From the NCBI RefSeq assembly GCF_027497195.1, contig NZ_CP114905.1, positions 62,001-126,000 on the forward strand: a stretch of DNA of 64,000 nt, given 5' to 3'. Positions 52,004-61,181 of the stretch are shown here, piece by piece. Position numbers and translations under genes: made by a program. The notes under the pieces were generated by a model. That model had not been told where the DNA came from. It did no database searches and worked only from the letters and a program-made list of their open reading frames with translations. The DNA is from Streptomyces sp. WMMC500. GTDB taxonomy: Bacteria; Actinomycetota; Actinomycetes; Streptomycetales; Streptomycetaceae. Each line of letters begins with the position of its first letter. Position 1 is the stretch's first letter.

Positions 52004-52996
52004 GTGAATCCCCAGAAGATGGCCATCGACCTCGACACGTACGTCAAGGGCGTCCTCGACGGCAAACGGGCGCTCGTGGCCCGCGCGATCACCCTCGTGG
52101 AGTCGACCCGGCCGCAGCACCGCGCGATGGCGCAGGAGTTGCTGACCGCGCTGCTGCCGCACAGCGGGAACGCCCGGCGCATCGGGGTCAGCGGTGTGCC
52201 CGGGGTGGGGAAGTCGACGTTCGTCGACGCCTTCGGAACCATGCTGACGGGGCTGGGCCACCGGGTGGCGGTGCTGGCCGTCGACCCGTCGTCCAGCCGC
52301 ACCGGCGGGTCGATCCTGGGCGACAAGACGCGCATGGAGCGGCTGGCGGTGGACCCGGCCGCGTTCGTCCGCCCCTCCCCCACGGCGGGCACGCTCGGCG
52401 GGGTCGCGAAGGCGACACGCGAGTCGATCGTGGTGATGGAGGCGGCCGGTTACGACGTGGTGCTGGTGGAGACCGTGGGCGTCGGCCAGTCCGAGACGGC
52501 GGTCGCGAACATGGTCGACTCCTTCCTGCTGCTGACGCTGGCCAGGACCGGGGACCAGTTGCAGGGCATCAAGAAGGGCGTGCTGGAGCTGGCGGACGTG
52601 ATCGCCGTCAACAAGGCGGACGGGCCGCACGAGCGCGACGCCCGGGCGGCGGCGCGGGAACTGGCGGGCGCGCTGCGGCTGATGCACGGCAAGGGCGCGT
52701 TCTGGACGCCGCCGGTGCTGCACTGCAGCGCGCGCGAGGCGACGGGGCTCGACACGGTCTGGGAGCGGCTGGAGGGCCACCGCGAGCTGCTGGAGAGCAC
52801 CGGCCGACTGGCCGGCAGGCGACGCGACCAGCAGGTGGACTGGACGTGGACGATGGTGCGCGAGGAACTGCTGGGCCGGCTGCGCGCCGACGCGGCGGTC
52901 GGCGCGCTGGCGCCGGAGCTGGAACGGCAGGTCAGGAACGGCGAGTTGACGGCGACGCGGGCGGCAGAGCGGATCCTGGACGCGTTCGGCGGCTGA
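52004..52996 (+). CDS. meaB: MeaB/ArgK-type GTPase, mutase chaperone
   Basis: 330 aa from GTG 52004; ATG 52019 is an alternative and would match the usual start (DLDTYVKGVLDGKRA). G3E GTPase: P-loop GVPGVGKST, ETVGVGQSE (switch), NKAD for guanine. It loads and protects the B12 cofactor of methylmalonyl-CoA mutase. Four bases after mutB. Confidence 0.94.
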   Translation: MNPQKMAIDLDTYVKGVLDGKRALVARAITLVESTRPQHRAMAQELLTALLPHSGNARRIGVSGVPGVGKSTFVDAFGTMLTGLGHRVAVLAVDPSSSRTGGSILGDKTRMERLAVDPAAFVRPSPTAGTLGGVAKATRESIVVMEAAGYDVVLVETVGVGQSETAVANMVDSFLLLTLARTGDQLQGIKKGVLELADVIAVNKADGPHERDARAAARELAGALRLMHGKGAFWTPPVLHCSAREATGLDTVWERLEGHRELLESTGRLAGRRRDQQVDWTWTMVREELLGRLRADAAVGALAPELERQVRNGELTATRAAERILDAFGG

Positions 52997-53026
52997 GCGG
53001 GGCCGGTACGGCTCGCAGACGGGCCG

Positions 53027-54661
53027 TCAGGTCACCGGCTGCCCGGTGCGCGAGCCGATCGGCGGGGCCTCCGTGTGGTCGCGGGCGCCGGTGAGCGGAC
53101 AGCCGAGGGTGCCGGCGGCGTCGTAGGCCGCCGCCTTGGGGTCCCGGTAGCCGGCCCAGGCGATCACCCCGGCCAGGACCGCCAGGGTGCCGGCGACACC
53201 GGCCCCGAGGCGGAACGCCGACGCCGAGGCGTCCGCGAGCACCGGCTCCAGCGCCGCGCGCTCGGGGGCCGCCAGGCCCGCGGGCGGCTCGTCGGAGAGC
53301 GGCCGTTCACGCGCCGAGTCCAGCGCGGAGTCGTCCACCGACGTGAGGCCGGCGCGGGCGAGGCCGTCGTCGAGGTCGGCGGAGAACTGTACGGAGATGA
53401 CCACGCCGAGCACCGCGATGGCCATCATGCTGCCGATCCGGGCGACGGCGTTGTTGATGCCGGAGGCGACCCCGGCCCGGTCGGCGGGGGCGGCGGACAT
53501 GACGTCGGAGGTGAGGGGCGCGACGAGCATCGCCAGGCCCAGCCCGTGCACCAGGACCGAGGGGAGCACGACGGTCCACATCGAGGTCCCGGCGTCCGCG
53601 CGCAGCAGCAGGAGCATGCCGAGCCCGGCGAGGAGCGAGCCGCCGGCGATGAACGGCCGGCCGCCGTGCCGGTCGGCGAGCGCGCCGAAGCGCCCGGAGA
53701 GCACGAACAGCACCATGATGGGCACCGCGCCGGCGATGCCGGCGGGGGCCGGCCCGTAGCCGAGGTTCTCCTGAAGGAAGAGGATCGTGTACGTGCCGCA
53801 GGAGATGAGCGCGCCGTAGAGGACGAACGTCACGGCGTTGACCGCGGCGAAGGCCCGGATCCGGAAGAGCGCGGGCGGCAGCAGCGGGTCGCGGGCGCGG
53901 CGCTCCCAGGCCAGGAACGCCACCAGCGAGACGACGCCGGTGACGAGGGCGGTCAGGGTGAGCGGGTCGCCCCAGCCGGCGCGCGGGGACTGGATGAGGT
54001 AGAACGCGGGACCGCCGACCGCGGGGACGGCGAGCGCGGCCCCGGCGAGGTCGACGGAGGTGCCGGCCGTCCCGTCGCCGGGCGGGGTCGCGCGCAGGAT
54101 CAGGGCGACGACGACCGCCGCGCAGGGCAGTTCGAACCAGTAGACCGCCCGCCACGAGAGGGCGTCGATGAGCAGCCCGCCGACGACGGGTCCTGCGATC
54201 ACGGACAGCCCGCTCCAGGCGGACCAGCGGGCTATCGCCCGCGAGCGGTCCGCCTCGGCGAACGCGCCGGTGATGACCGCCAGCACGCTCGGCAGCAGCA
54301 GCGCGGCGGCGGCGCCCTGCAGCAGCCGGCCGACGACGAGCACCCCGGCGTTCGGCGCCACCGCGCAGACCAGCGCCGCGGCCCCGAACCCGGCCGTGCC
54401 GACGGCGAAGACCAGGCGCCGGCCGTAGACGTCCCCGAGCGCCCCGCCGACGAGGATCAGGCTGCCGACGGCGAGCAGGAACGCCGCGACGATCCACTGC
54501 TGCACGGCCATGCCCGCGCCGAGGTCGCCGGCGATGGCGGGCAGCGCGACGGTGGTCATGAGGCTGTCCATGCCCACCAGCGACGAGGCCAGGACGCAGG
54601 CCGACAGCACGAGCCCCGCCTGCCGTTGGGCCGTCCGCTGGCGAGGGGCTCCGGAGGTCAT
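53027..54661 (-). CDS. DHA2-family (14-TMS) multidrug exporter
   Basis: 544 aa, about 14 membrane segments. Major-facilitator drug:proton antiporter: WIVAAFLLAVGSLILVGGALGDVYGRR (motif A), VVGRLLQGAAAALLLPS, and the motif C region GLSVIAGPVVGGLL. A periplasmic or cytosolic loop of about 60 residues precedes the last membrane segment. ATG 54661 is chosen since GGGAAG lies nine bases upstream. Convergent with meaB; no regulator gene is adjacent, so its substrate is open. Confidence 0.92.
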   Translation of the reverse strand: MTSGAPRQRTAQRQAGLVLSACVLASSLVGMDSLMTTVALPAIAGDLGAGMAVQQWIVAAFLLAVGSLILVGGALGDVYGRRLVFAVGTAGFGAAALVCAVAPNAGVLVVGRLLQGAAAALLLPSVLAVITGAFAEADRSRAIARWSAWSGLSVIAGPVVGGLLIDALSWRAVYWFELPCAAVVVALILRATPPGDGTAGTSVDLAGAALAVPAVGGPAFYLIQSPRAGWGDPLTLTALVTGVVSLVAFLAWERRARDPLLPPALFRIRAFAAVNAVTFVLYGALISCGTYTILFLQENLGYGPAPAGIAGAVPIMVLFVLSGRFGALADRHGGRPFIAGGSLLAGLGMLLLLRADAGTSMWTVVLPSVLVHGLGLAMLVAPLTSDVMSAAPADRAGVASGINNAVARIGSMMAIAVLGVVISVQFSADLDDGLARAGLTSVDDSALDSARERPLSDEPPAGLAAPERAALEPVLADASASAFRLGAGVAGTLAVLAGVIAWAGYRDPKAAAYDAAGTLGCPLTGARDHTEAPPIGSRTGQPVT

Positions 54662-54738
54662 GGCGGACATCTTCCCGGAGCCGGGAGCACCGGGCAACGG
54701 AGTTGTGTCCGGTCACCTTCCTCGCCGGGCTGCGGGCC

Positions 54739-55110
54739 TCACAGGCGCGGCTGGGTGAGGGACCAGCCGGAGACCGCGGACACCGGGCCGCGCCACAGGG
54801 ACTCCTCCGCGTTCTCCGTGCCGTGGAGGTACGTGACGTCGCGCAGGTGCAGGTAGGGCGCCGCCGACGGGTCCGGGTCGCCGGCGTCGGTGGGCAGCGC
54901 CGCCAGCGCCGTGTTGAGGAACGCCGCCACCGCCGGGTCGGACTCGTGGATCTGGTCCAGCCACGCCTCGCGCCACGCGCGGTGGCTGATCAGGTGCCCG
55001 TGCAGGGCGCCACCGCCCAGGTGCAGGGTCACCCCGATGCTCGCGTGCGGGTCGTCCGACTCGTCCAGCAGGGAGTTGAGGGCCTGAAGGTATACGTCCA
55101 TTGTCGGCAT
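54739..55110 (-). CDS. Hypothetical protein
   Basis: 123 aa (or 120 from ATG 55101). Begins MPTMDVYLQALNSLLDES, then an amphipathic beta pattern (ASIGVTLHLGGGALHGHLIS) and WREAWLDQIHESDPAVAAFL. It resembles small accessory proteins of gas-vesicle loci in length and pattern, but no gas-vesicle gene is here, so the function is unassigned. Confidence 0.65.
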   Translation of the reverse strand: MPTMDVYLQALNSLLDESDDPHASIGVTLHLGGGALHGHLISHRAWREAWLDQIHESDPAVAAFLNTALAALPTDAGDPDPSAAPYLHLRDVTYLHGTENAEESLWRGPVSAVSGWSLTQPRL

Positions 55111-55166
55111 CGTAGCCGTGACCTGCCGCGTCGGCCCTTTCGCCCGCGTCGCCACCCGGTTCGCCC

Positions 55167-56000
55167 TCAGACCCGCCGCCAGCGGGCGGAGGCGAAGGAG
55201 AACAGGGCGAAGAGCACCAGGCCCGCGGCGACGGCGGCCAGCAGCCACGGTCCCGCGGCGGTGTCGGCGAAGGACTTCAGTGCCGCGTCGACGCCCTTGG
55301 CCTCCTTCGGGTCGTACTCCAGGGCGGCCTTGGCGACGAACACGCCGATGGCGCCCACCACCAGGCCGCGCGCGATGCCGCCCGTCACCCCGGTCACGTC
55401 GACGAGCCGGCGGGTGCGCCGTGACATCTGCGACGTGCGCAGATGCTTGCGGTACGAGCGCAGCGCCGCGCGCACCGCCAGTACCGCGCCGGCCACCGCG
55501 ATGCCCGCGCCCGCGAGGCCCACCAGCCACGTGCCGCCGGGCTGTTCGAGCGCCCGGGCGGTGATGTCCCGGCTCTGCCGGTCGCTGGAGGTGTTGCCCT
55601 CCTCGCCGGCCGCGAAGGCGAGCACGGAGTACGCGACGAAGCCGTAGAAGACCGCCCGCGCGCCGGACAGCGCCCGCTTCGACGCCTTGTGCCCGCCGGG
55701 CCCCGCGGCGCCGAACGCGGCCTCGGACAGCCGCCACACCGCCATGCCCACCAGAGCCGCGCCCAGCGTCCACAGCAGGAACCCGCCGGCGGGCTGCGCG
55801 GCGATCTCGCCGACGGCACCGCTGCGGTCTGCCTCCCGCTTCCCCTCGCCGAACGCCACGCGGACGGCGAGCGCGCCGATCAACAGGTAGAGCACGCCGC
55901 GGCCGACGAGCCCGGCCCGTGCGCCCCACTCCACCGCCTTGCTGTCCGCCGCCCTGCGGATCGTCCTGCGCCCACGCGCCGTCGAAGTTGCCGCGCCCAT
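55167..56000 (-). CDS. DUF1206 membrane protein
   Basis: 277 aa with six membrane segments in three similar pairs; each pair starts with a GRGVLYLLIG, ARAVFYGFVAYS or ARGLVVGAIGVFVAKAA segment, the hallmark triple repeat of DUF1206. No catalytic residue is apparent. ATG 56000 begins the basic N-terminal tail. Role unknown. Confidence 0.88.
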   Translation of the reverse strand: MGAATSTARGRRTIRRAADSKAVEWGARAGLVGRGVLYLLIGALAVRVAFGEGKREADRSGAVGEIAAQPAGGFLLWTLGAALVGMAVWRLSEAAFGAAGPGGHKASKRALSGARAVFYGFVAYSVLAFAAGEEGNTSSDRQSRDITARALEQPGGTWLVGLAGAGIAVAGAVLAVRAALRSYRKHLRTSQMSRRTRRLVDVTGVTGGIARGLVVGAIGVFVAKAALEYDPKEAKGVDAALKSFADTAAGPWLLAAVAAGLVLFALFSFASARWRRV

Positions 56001-56163
56001 GGTTGGTTTCCTCCTCGGTCCGGCCTGTCGGTTTCCCAGGAAGAACCGGCGGAAACGCGGGCCGACGCCCGCCGGCACCCGGAATCGGGGTCACCGGGCC
56101 GCTCGGTCCCTGCACGCCTCTTGAGGTGTCCGTCCGGTGCGATCTAGGATTTCCGAAGAGAGT

Positions 56164-56177
56164 TTGAAACGTTTCAA
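56164..56177. promoter_or_regulatory. LacI-type operator before the rhamnosidase gene
   Basis: TTGAAACGTTTCAA is a perfect 14-bp palindrome with central CG, the classical form of LacI/CcpA-family operators, 42 bp before the start codon. No LacI gene lies in the window, so the regulator is elsewhere. Confidence 0.75.
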
Positions 56178-56219
56178 TTCCCGAGTCGGACACGCCACTC
56201 ATCAACCAAGGGACGTGCG

Positions 56220-59200
56220 ATGAGCCACGAGCGCGAGACGAACAACGGAAGTGCATGGAACCGGCGGGCCTTTCTGCGCACCTCCGCCGCCGGAGCGACG
56301 GCCGGCGCCGTCGGCCTCGGCCAGGGCGCCGTCCCCGCCGCCGCGGCCGGTCGGGACGGCGGGGAAGCCGGCGGGCCCGGGCTGCGCGTCGAGCGCACCA
56401 CCGTCGAGTACGCGCCCGCCCTGCTCGGCACCGACGTCACCGCTCCCCGGCTGAGTTGGGAGCTGTCCGCTCCGGGCAGCGGCGCGCGGCAGAGCGCGTA
56501 CCGGGTGCGGGTCTCGCTCGACCCCGCGGACGACCGGGCGGTGTGGGACTCCGGCCGCGTCGCATCGGATCAGACGGTCGGCGTCCCCTACGGCGGGCCG
56601 GCGCTCGAGACCCGTACCCGCTACCACTGGCAGGTCCGGGTCTGGGACGGCCGGGGCCGGCCGTCCGCCTGGAGCAGGTGGAGCTGGTGGGAGACCGCAC
56701 TGGCGCCCGACGACTGGCGCGGCCACTGGATCGGCGCCGACGCCGCGCCCGAGCCGCCCGGCTCCACGGGGGCCTCGTGGATCTGGGCGCCCGGCGCCAC
56801 CCAGGAGGACGCCCCCGCCGGTCCGGTCTGGTTCCGCGCCGCGCTCGACCTGCCCGCCGGGGCCGAGGTGTCGGCGGCGCGGATCGTGGCCACGGCCGAC
56901 GACGACTTCACCCTCTTCCTCGACGGCACGGAGGTGCTGCACGCCCCGCAGCAGACCGACGGCTGGCGCACCGGCCGGGTGGCCGACGTCACCGACGCGG
57001 TCCGGGCCGCGGCCGGCCGCGTGGTCGTCGCCGTCCGCGCCACGAACCGCGGGGGCGCCTCGGTCAACCCCGGCGGGCTGCTCGTACGCCTCGTGGTGCA
57101 CAGCGGTGACGACGCCACCGAGCTGGTCACCGGGCCCGGCTGGCGGTGTGCCGACCAGGAGCGGGACGGCTGGCAGCAGCCCGGCTTCGACGACGGTGCC
57201 TGGGCGGAGGCCACGGTGCTCGCGCCGTACGGCCAGGGCCCCTGGGGCAGCGGCGCGCAGGTGCCGGCCGAGGTGCGGCCGGCGCCGCTGCTGCGCCGCG
57301 AGTTCACCGTCTCGCGGCCGGTGCGGCGCGCCCGGCTGTACGTCAGCGGGCTCGCCTACTACGCCGCCGAGATCAACGGCCGCCGCGTCGGCCGCCAGGT
57401 CCTCGACCCGGGCTTCACGGACTACGACGAGACCGTGCTGTACGCGGTCCACGACGTCACCGACCTCGTCACCCCCGGCGCCAACGCCATCGGCGTCACC
57501 CTCGGCCGCGGCTTCTTCGGCATGACGACGCCCAACGTCTGGAACTGGCACACCCCGCCGTGGCACGGCGAGCCGCGCCTCCTCGCCCAGGTGGAGATCG
57601 AGCACCCGGGCGGCGCCCGTACCGTCGTCGCCACCGACGGCAGTTGGCGCCTGGCCGAAGGTCCCACCCGCTCCGACTGCCTCTACGCCGGCGAGACCTA
57701 CGACGCCCGCGAGCACCCCGCCGGCTGGACCGAGCCGGGCTTCGACGACGCCGCCTGGTCCGTCCCCGCCCGCCAGGAGCCCCCGAAGGGCACCCTGCGC
57801 ACCCAGCCCCACGACGCGATCCGCGTCATCGACACCGTCCGGCCCGCCGCCGTCACCGCCCACGGCGACACCTGGATCGTCGACATGGGCCGCACCCTGG
57901 CCGGCTGGACGCGGCTTTCGGTACGGGCCCCGGCGGGCACCACCGTGCGCCTCGTGCACGGCGAGAAGCTCAAGGCCGACGGCAGCGTGCACTCCGAGAC
58001 CGGCCATGTGCCGGGCCGCTTCCAGACCGACGAGTACGTCTGCGCCGGCGGCGGGTCCGCCGAGGTGTGGGAGCCGGAGTTCTCGTACAAGGGCTTCCGC
58101 TACGTGCAGATCAGCGGGCTGCCCGCCAAGCCGGGCCCGGACGAGGTCCTCGGCCGGGTGGTGCACACGCCGGTCGCCGACACCGGGACGTTCGGGTGTT
58201 CCGAGCCGTTCTACGAGCAGTTGGAGCGCGCCATGCGCCGCACCGTGCAGAACAACCTGCACGGCATCCCGACCGACACCCCGATGTACGAGAAGAACGG
58301 CTGGACCGGCGACGCGCAGGTCGGCGCGCCCGTGATGATGTACGCGCTGGGCATGCACCGGATGCTCGGCAAGTGGCTGGACGACATCCGCGACAGCCAG
58401 AACGACGCGGGCCAGTTGCCGGTGATCGTGCCCAGCGGCGGCTGGGGCTACGGCGACCTCGGCCCGTCGCCGGAGTGGACGACGGTCTACCCGTTCCTGA
58501 TCCGGGAGATGTACCGCGTGTACGGCGACGAGCGCGTCGTGCACGACCATCTGCCGGCGCTGACCCGCTATCTGGACTGGGAGCTGGAAAGGCTGGTGGA
58601 CGGCCTGGCCGTCACGGCGCTCGGCGACTACCTGCCGCCCGGCTACGGCGGCAACCCGCCCGAGGACACCCGGCTGACCGCCACCTCGTACCTGCACCGG
58701 GCGCTCACCGACACCGCGGCGATGGCGGAGCTGGCGGGCGAGACCGGCACCCGGGACCGGTATCTGGCCGCCGCCGACGGGCTCAAGGAGGCGCTGAACG
58801 CCGAGTTCCTGGCGCCCGAGGGGCACTATCGCACGGCGAAGGACCCCGGGTACCGGCAGACGAACAACTGCGTCCCGCTGGCCTTCGGCCTGGTGCCGGC
58901 CGGGGCGCGCGCGAGCGTCACCGCGTCCCTGCTCGCCGACGTCGAGGAGCGCGGCAACCACCTCAACACCGGCGCGCTGGGCACCAGCGTGCTGCTGCGG
59001 GCGCTGACCGCCGAGGGCCACGGCGACGTGGCCCACGCCATCGCGACCCAGCGCACGTACCCGAGCTGGGGCTACTGGTTCGACAACGGCGCCGACACCA
59101 TGTGGGAGATGTGGCAGCTCGACTCGCGCTCCCGGGACCACTACTTCCAGGGCACCGTGGTGCAGTGGCTGTACGAGAACGTGGCCGGTCTGCGGCCGGG

Positions 59201-59495
59201 CGACGCCGGCTACCGCACGTTCACCGTGCGCCCGGACGCACGCGCCGGCGTAGACTGGGCGCGCACCGAGCTGCACACGGTGCGCGGGCCGGCCGCCGTG
59301 TCGTGGTCGCGGATCGACGCCGCGGTGCGGCTGGAGGTGCGGGTGCCGGTGGGGTCGACGGCGGAGGTGCACGTGCCGAGCGGCTCTCCCGGGGACGTAC
59401 GGGAGCCCGAGGGGGCGGAGTTCGTACGGGCCGAGCCAGGCTTCGCGGTGTTCCGGGTGCCGCACGGCACCTGGGCGTTCACCGGGAGGCCCTGA
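56220..59495 (+). CDS. Exported alpha-L-rhamnosidase (GH78)
   Basis: 1091 aa. Tat signal (NRRAFLRTSAAGATAGAVGL). Domain order of bacterial GH78: N-terminal beta domains (ARLSWEL-type PRLSWELSAPG, TRYHWQVRVWDG), CBM67-like WIWAPGATQEDAP and VVAVRATNRGG, then an (alpha/alpha)6 barrel with the conserved acidic loop in the form IPTDTPMYEKNGWTGDAQ, QNDAGQLPVIVPS and WGYWFDNGADTMWEMW, then a C-terminal beta domain. It cleaves terminal alpha-L-rhamnose outside the cell. Regulated by the upstream LacI-type operator. Confidence 0.92.
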   Translation: MSHERETNNGSAWNRRAFLRTSAAGATAGAVGLGQGAVPAAAAGRDGGEAGGPGLRVERTTVEYAPALLGTDVTAPRLSWELSAPGSGARQSAYRVRVSLDPADDRAVWDSGRVASDQTVGVPYGGPALETRTRYHWQVRVWDGRGRPSAWSRWSWWETALAPDDWRGHWIGADAAPEPPGSTGASWIWAPGATQEDAPAGPVWFRAALDLPAGAEVSAARIVATADDDFTLFLDGTEVLHAPQQTDGWRTGRVADVTDAVRAAAGRVVVAVRATNRGGASVNPGGLLVRLVVHSGDDATELVTGPGWRCADQERDGWQQPGFDDGAWAEATVLAPYGQGPWGSGAQVPAEVRPAPLLRREFTVSRPVRRARLYVSGLAYYAAEINGRRVGRQVLDPGFTDYDETVLYAVHDVTDLVTPGANAIGVTLGRGFFGMTTPNVWNWHTPPWHGEPRLLAQVEIEHPGGARTVVATDGSWRLAEGPTRSDCLYAGETYDAREHPAGWTEPGFDDAAWSVPARQEPPKGTLRTQPHDAIRVIDTVRPAAVTAHGDTWIVDMGRTLAGWTRLSVRAPAGTTVRLVHGEKLKADGSVHSETGHVPGRFQTDEYVCAGGGSAEVWEPEFSYKGFRYVQISGLPAKPGPDEVLGRVVHTPVADTGTFGCSEPFYEQLERAMRRTVQNNLHGIPTDTPMYEKNGWTGDAQVGAPVMMYALGMHRMLGKWLDDIRDSQNDAGQLPVIVPSGGWGYGDLGPSPEWTTVYPFLIREMYRVYGDERVVHDHLPALTRYLDWELERLVDGLAVTALGDYLPPGYGGNPPEDTRLTATSYLHRALTDTAAMAELAGETGTRDRYLAAADGLKEALNAEFLAPEGHYRTAKDPGYRQTNNCVPLAFGLVPAGARASVTASLLADVEERGNHLNTGALGTSVLLRALTAEGHGDVAHAIATQRTYPSWGYWFDNGADTMWEMWQLDSRSRDHYFQGTVVQWLYENVAGLRPGDAGYRTFTVRPDARAGVDWARTELHTVRGPAAVSWSRIDAAVRLEVRVPVGSTAEVHVPSGSPGDVREPEGAEFVRAEPGFAVFRVPHGTWAFTGRP

Positions 59496-59514
59496 CCGCA
59501 GCCGTGGATTGAAA

Positions 59515-59536
59515 CCATTCAGAAGCCATTCAGAAG
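59515..59536. repeat. 11-bp tandem duplication after the rhamnosidase gene
   Basis: CCATTCAGAAG occurs twice in direct succession, just downstream of ATTGAAAC. Possibly part of a regulatory region for the next gene; too short to say more. Confidence 0.6.
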
Positions 59537-59596
59537 GCCGGGGCGGCGGCGCGCGGCAGGCCGCGGCCCCGGCAACGCCCGCCTCTGCGCAGGTCG

Positions 59597-59650
59597 TTGA
59601 CACCTCCGGTGCGGCTCCTTACCGTGAGCGGCGATTGCAACGATGTAAAA
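59597..59650 (+). promoter_or_regulatory. Promoter and LacI-like operator of the GH43-type gene
   Basis: TTGACA (59597-59602), 17 bases, TACCGT (59620-59625) is a good housekeeping-type promoter. Immediately after it TTGCAACGATGTAA has the LacI-type layout with imperfect halves, covering the likely start of transcription, a position for repression. Confidence 0.6.
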
Positions 59651-59723
59651 GCGCGCAGCTCACCCCCCACCGCGGCCGGCCCCGCCGCCGCCCGCGTCGA
59701 GGCCGCTCCCGGAAGGAGCTCCC

Positions 59724-61097
59724 GTGTCCCCGCGCCCCGCCCGTGCCGTCACCGCCGCCGCTGCCGCCCTCGCGGCCCTCGCCGCCTTCGCGGTACCCGG
59801 CTCGTCAGCCGCCGGCTCCGAGCCCGGATCCGGGCCCGCCGCCGCCCCCGGCGCGCCGGTGCTCGACGTGAACTTCGCCGACCCGGACGTCGTCAGGGCC
59901 GGCGACACCTACCACGCCTACGCCACCAACAGCGACGGCAGGAACATCCAGCACGCCACCTCCACCGACCTCGCGTCCTGGTCGCTGGACGGCGCCGACG
60001 TGCTGCCCCGGCTCGGCGACTGGGCGGTGCCGAACAGCGGGCTGGTCTGGGCGCCCGAGGTCTTCGACAACGGAGCCGGGTTCACCATGCACTACACCGC
60101 GCGCGACCGCGCCAGCGACAAGCAGTGCATCGGCGTCGCCCTGGCACCCACCCCCGCGGGCCCGTTCGAGCCGGCCGGCGCCGGGCCGCTGGTCTGCCCC
60201 GCCGACCAGGGCGGCGCCATCGACGCCTCCAGCTACACCGAGGGCGGGCAGCGCTACATGCTCTGGAAGAACGACGGCAACTGCTGCAGCCAGGACACCT
60301 GGCTGCACCTCCAGCCCGTCAACCCGAACGGCACCGCCACCACGGGCGCGGCGACCCGGCTCATCCGCCAGGACCGCGCCTGGGAGGGCAACGTCATCGA
60401 GGCGCCCACGCTCGTCAAGCGCGGCGGGAAGTACGTGCTGCTGTACTCCGCGGACTTCTTCGACGGCGACCGCTACAAGACGAGCTACGCCGTCGCCGAC
60501 AGCCTCACCGGCCCGTACACCAAGGCGGCCAACCCCCTGATGACCACCGGCACCTTCGGCGGCGCCGTCATCGGCCCCGGCGGCCAGGACGTCGTCACCG
60601 GCCCCGACGGCCGCGACCGGATCCTCTTCCACGGCTGGAGCGCGGACCACTCGCGGCGCGCAATGTACGCGGCCCACATCGGCTGGGCGAACGGCTACCC
60701 CGTCGTGGACGGCAGCAAGGTGCTGTACCAGGCGGAGAACGCCACCGTGCACAACGCGACCGTCCGCGACGCGCCCGGCGCGCTCGACGGCCGCGCCGTC
60801 GGGCACATCGACTTCCCCGACAGCTACGTGGAGTTCTCCGTCTTCACCCCGGCCGCCGGCGCCCACACCCTGTCCGTCCGCTACGGCAACGGCTCCCTCG
60901 ACGGCTCCGCCCAGGTGCCCTCGACGCACACGCTGACGGTCAACGGCGCCGCGGCCGGCGAGGTGAACTACCCCTTCACCGGCTGGGACAACTGGACCAC
61001 GGTCGACAGGCAGGTGCAGCTCGCCGAGGGCTGGAACACGGTCCGCCTCGGCAAGGGCGCCTTCTTCGCCGAACTCGACAGCATCGAGGTCGCCTGA
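59724..61097 (+). CDS. Secreted GH43-type glycosidase with carbohydrate-binding domain
   Basis: 457 aa from GTG 59724 with GGAAGGAG upstream. Sec signal (about 1-30). Residues 45-325 form a five-bladed propeller: catalytic Asp in NFADPDVVRAGDTYHAYAT, second acid in DASSYTEGGQRYMLWKNDG, general-acid Glu in NVIEAPTLVKRGGKYVLLYS. A C-terminal CBM35/6-like domain (YQAENATVHNATV, HIDFPDSYVEFSV, WNTVRLGKG) binds sugar. It acts on arabinose- or xylose-containing glycans outside the cell and probably works with the rhamnosidase upstream. Confidence 0.9.
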   Translation: MSPRPARAVTAAAAALAALAAFAVPGSSAAGSEPGSGPAAAPGAPVLDVNFADPDVVRAGDTYHAYATNSDGRNIQHATSTDLASWSLDGADVLPRLGDWAVPNSGLVWAPEVFDNGAGFTMHYTARDRASDKQCIGVALAPTPAGPFEPAGAGPLVCPADQGGAIDASSYTEGGQRYMLWKNDGNCCSQDTWLHLQPVNPNGTATTGAATRLIRQDRAWEGNVIEAPTLVKRGGKYVLLYSADFFDGDRYKTSYAVADSLTGPYTKAANPLMTTGTFGGAVIGPGGQDVVTGPDGRDRILFHGWSADHSRRAMYAAHIGWANGYPVVDGSKVLYQAENATVHNATVRDAPGALDGRAVGHIDFPDSYVEFSVFTPAAGAHTLSVRYGNGSLDGSAQVPSTHTLTVNGAAAGEVNYPFTGWDNWTTVDRQVQLAEGWNTVRLGKGAFFAELDSIEVA

Positions 61098-61181
61098 GCC
61101 GGTTCCACGCCGGGGACCCCTCCCCGGCGTGGTCCGCTAGGGATTGTCCGAACGTCAGCAGCGGCGAACAGCGGGGATGTC

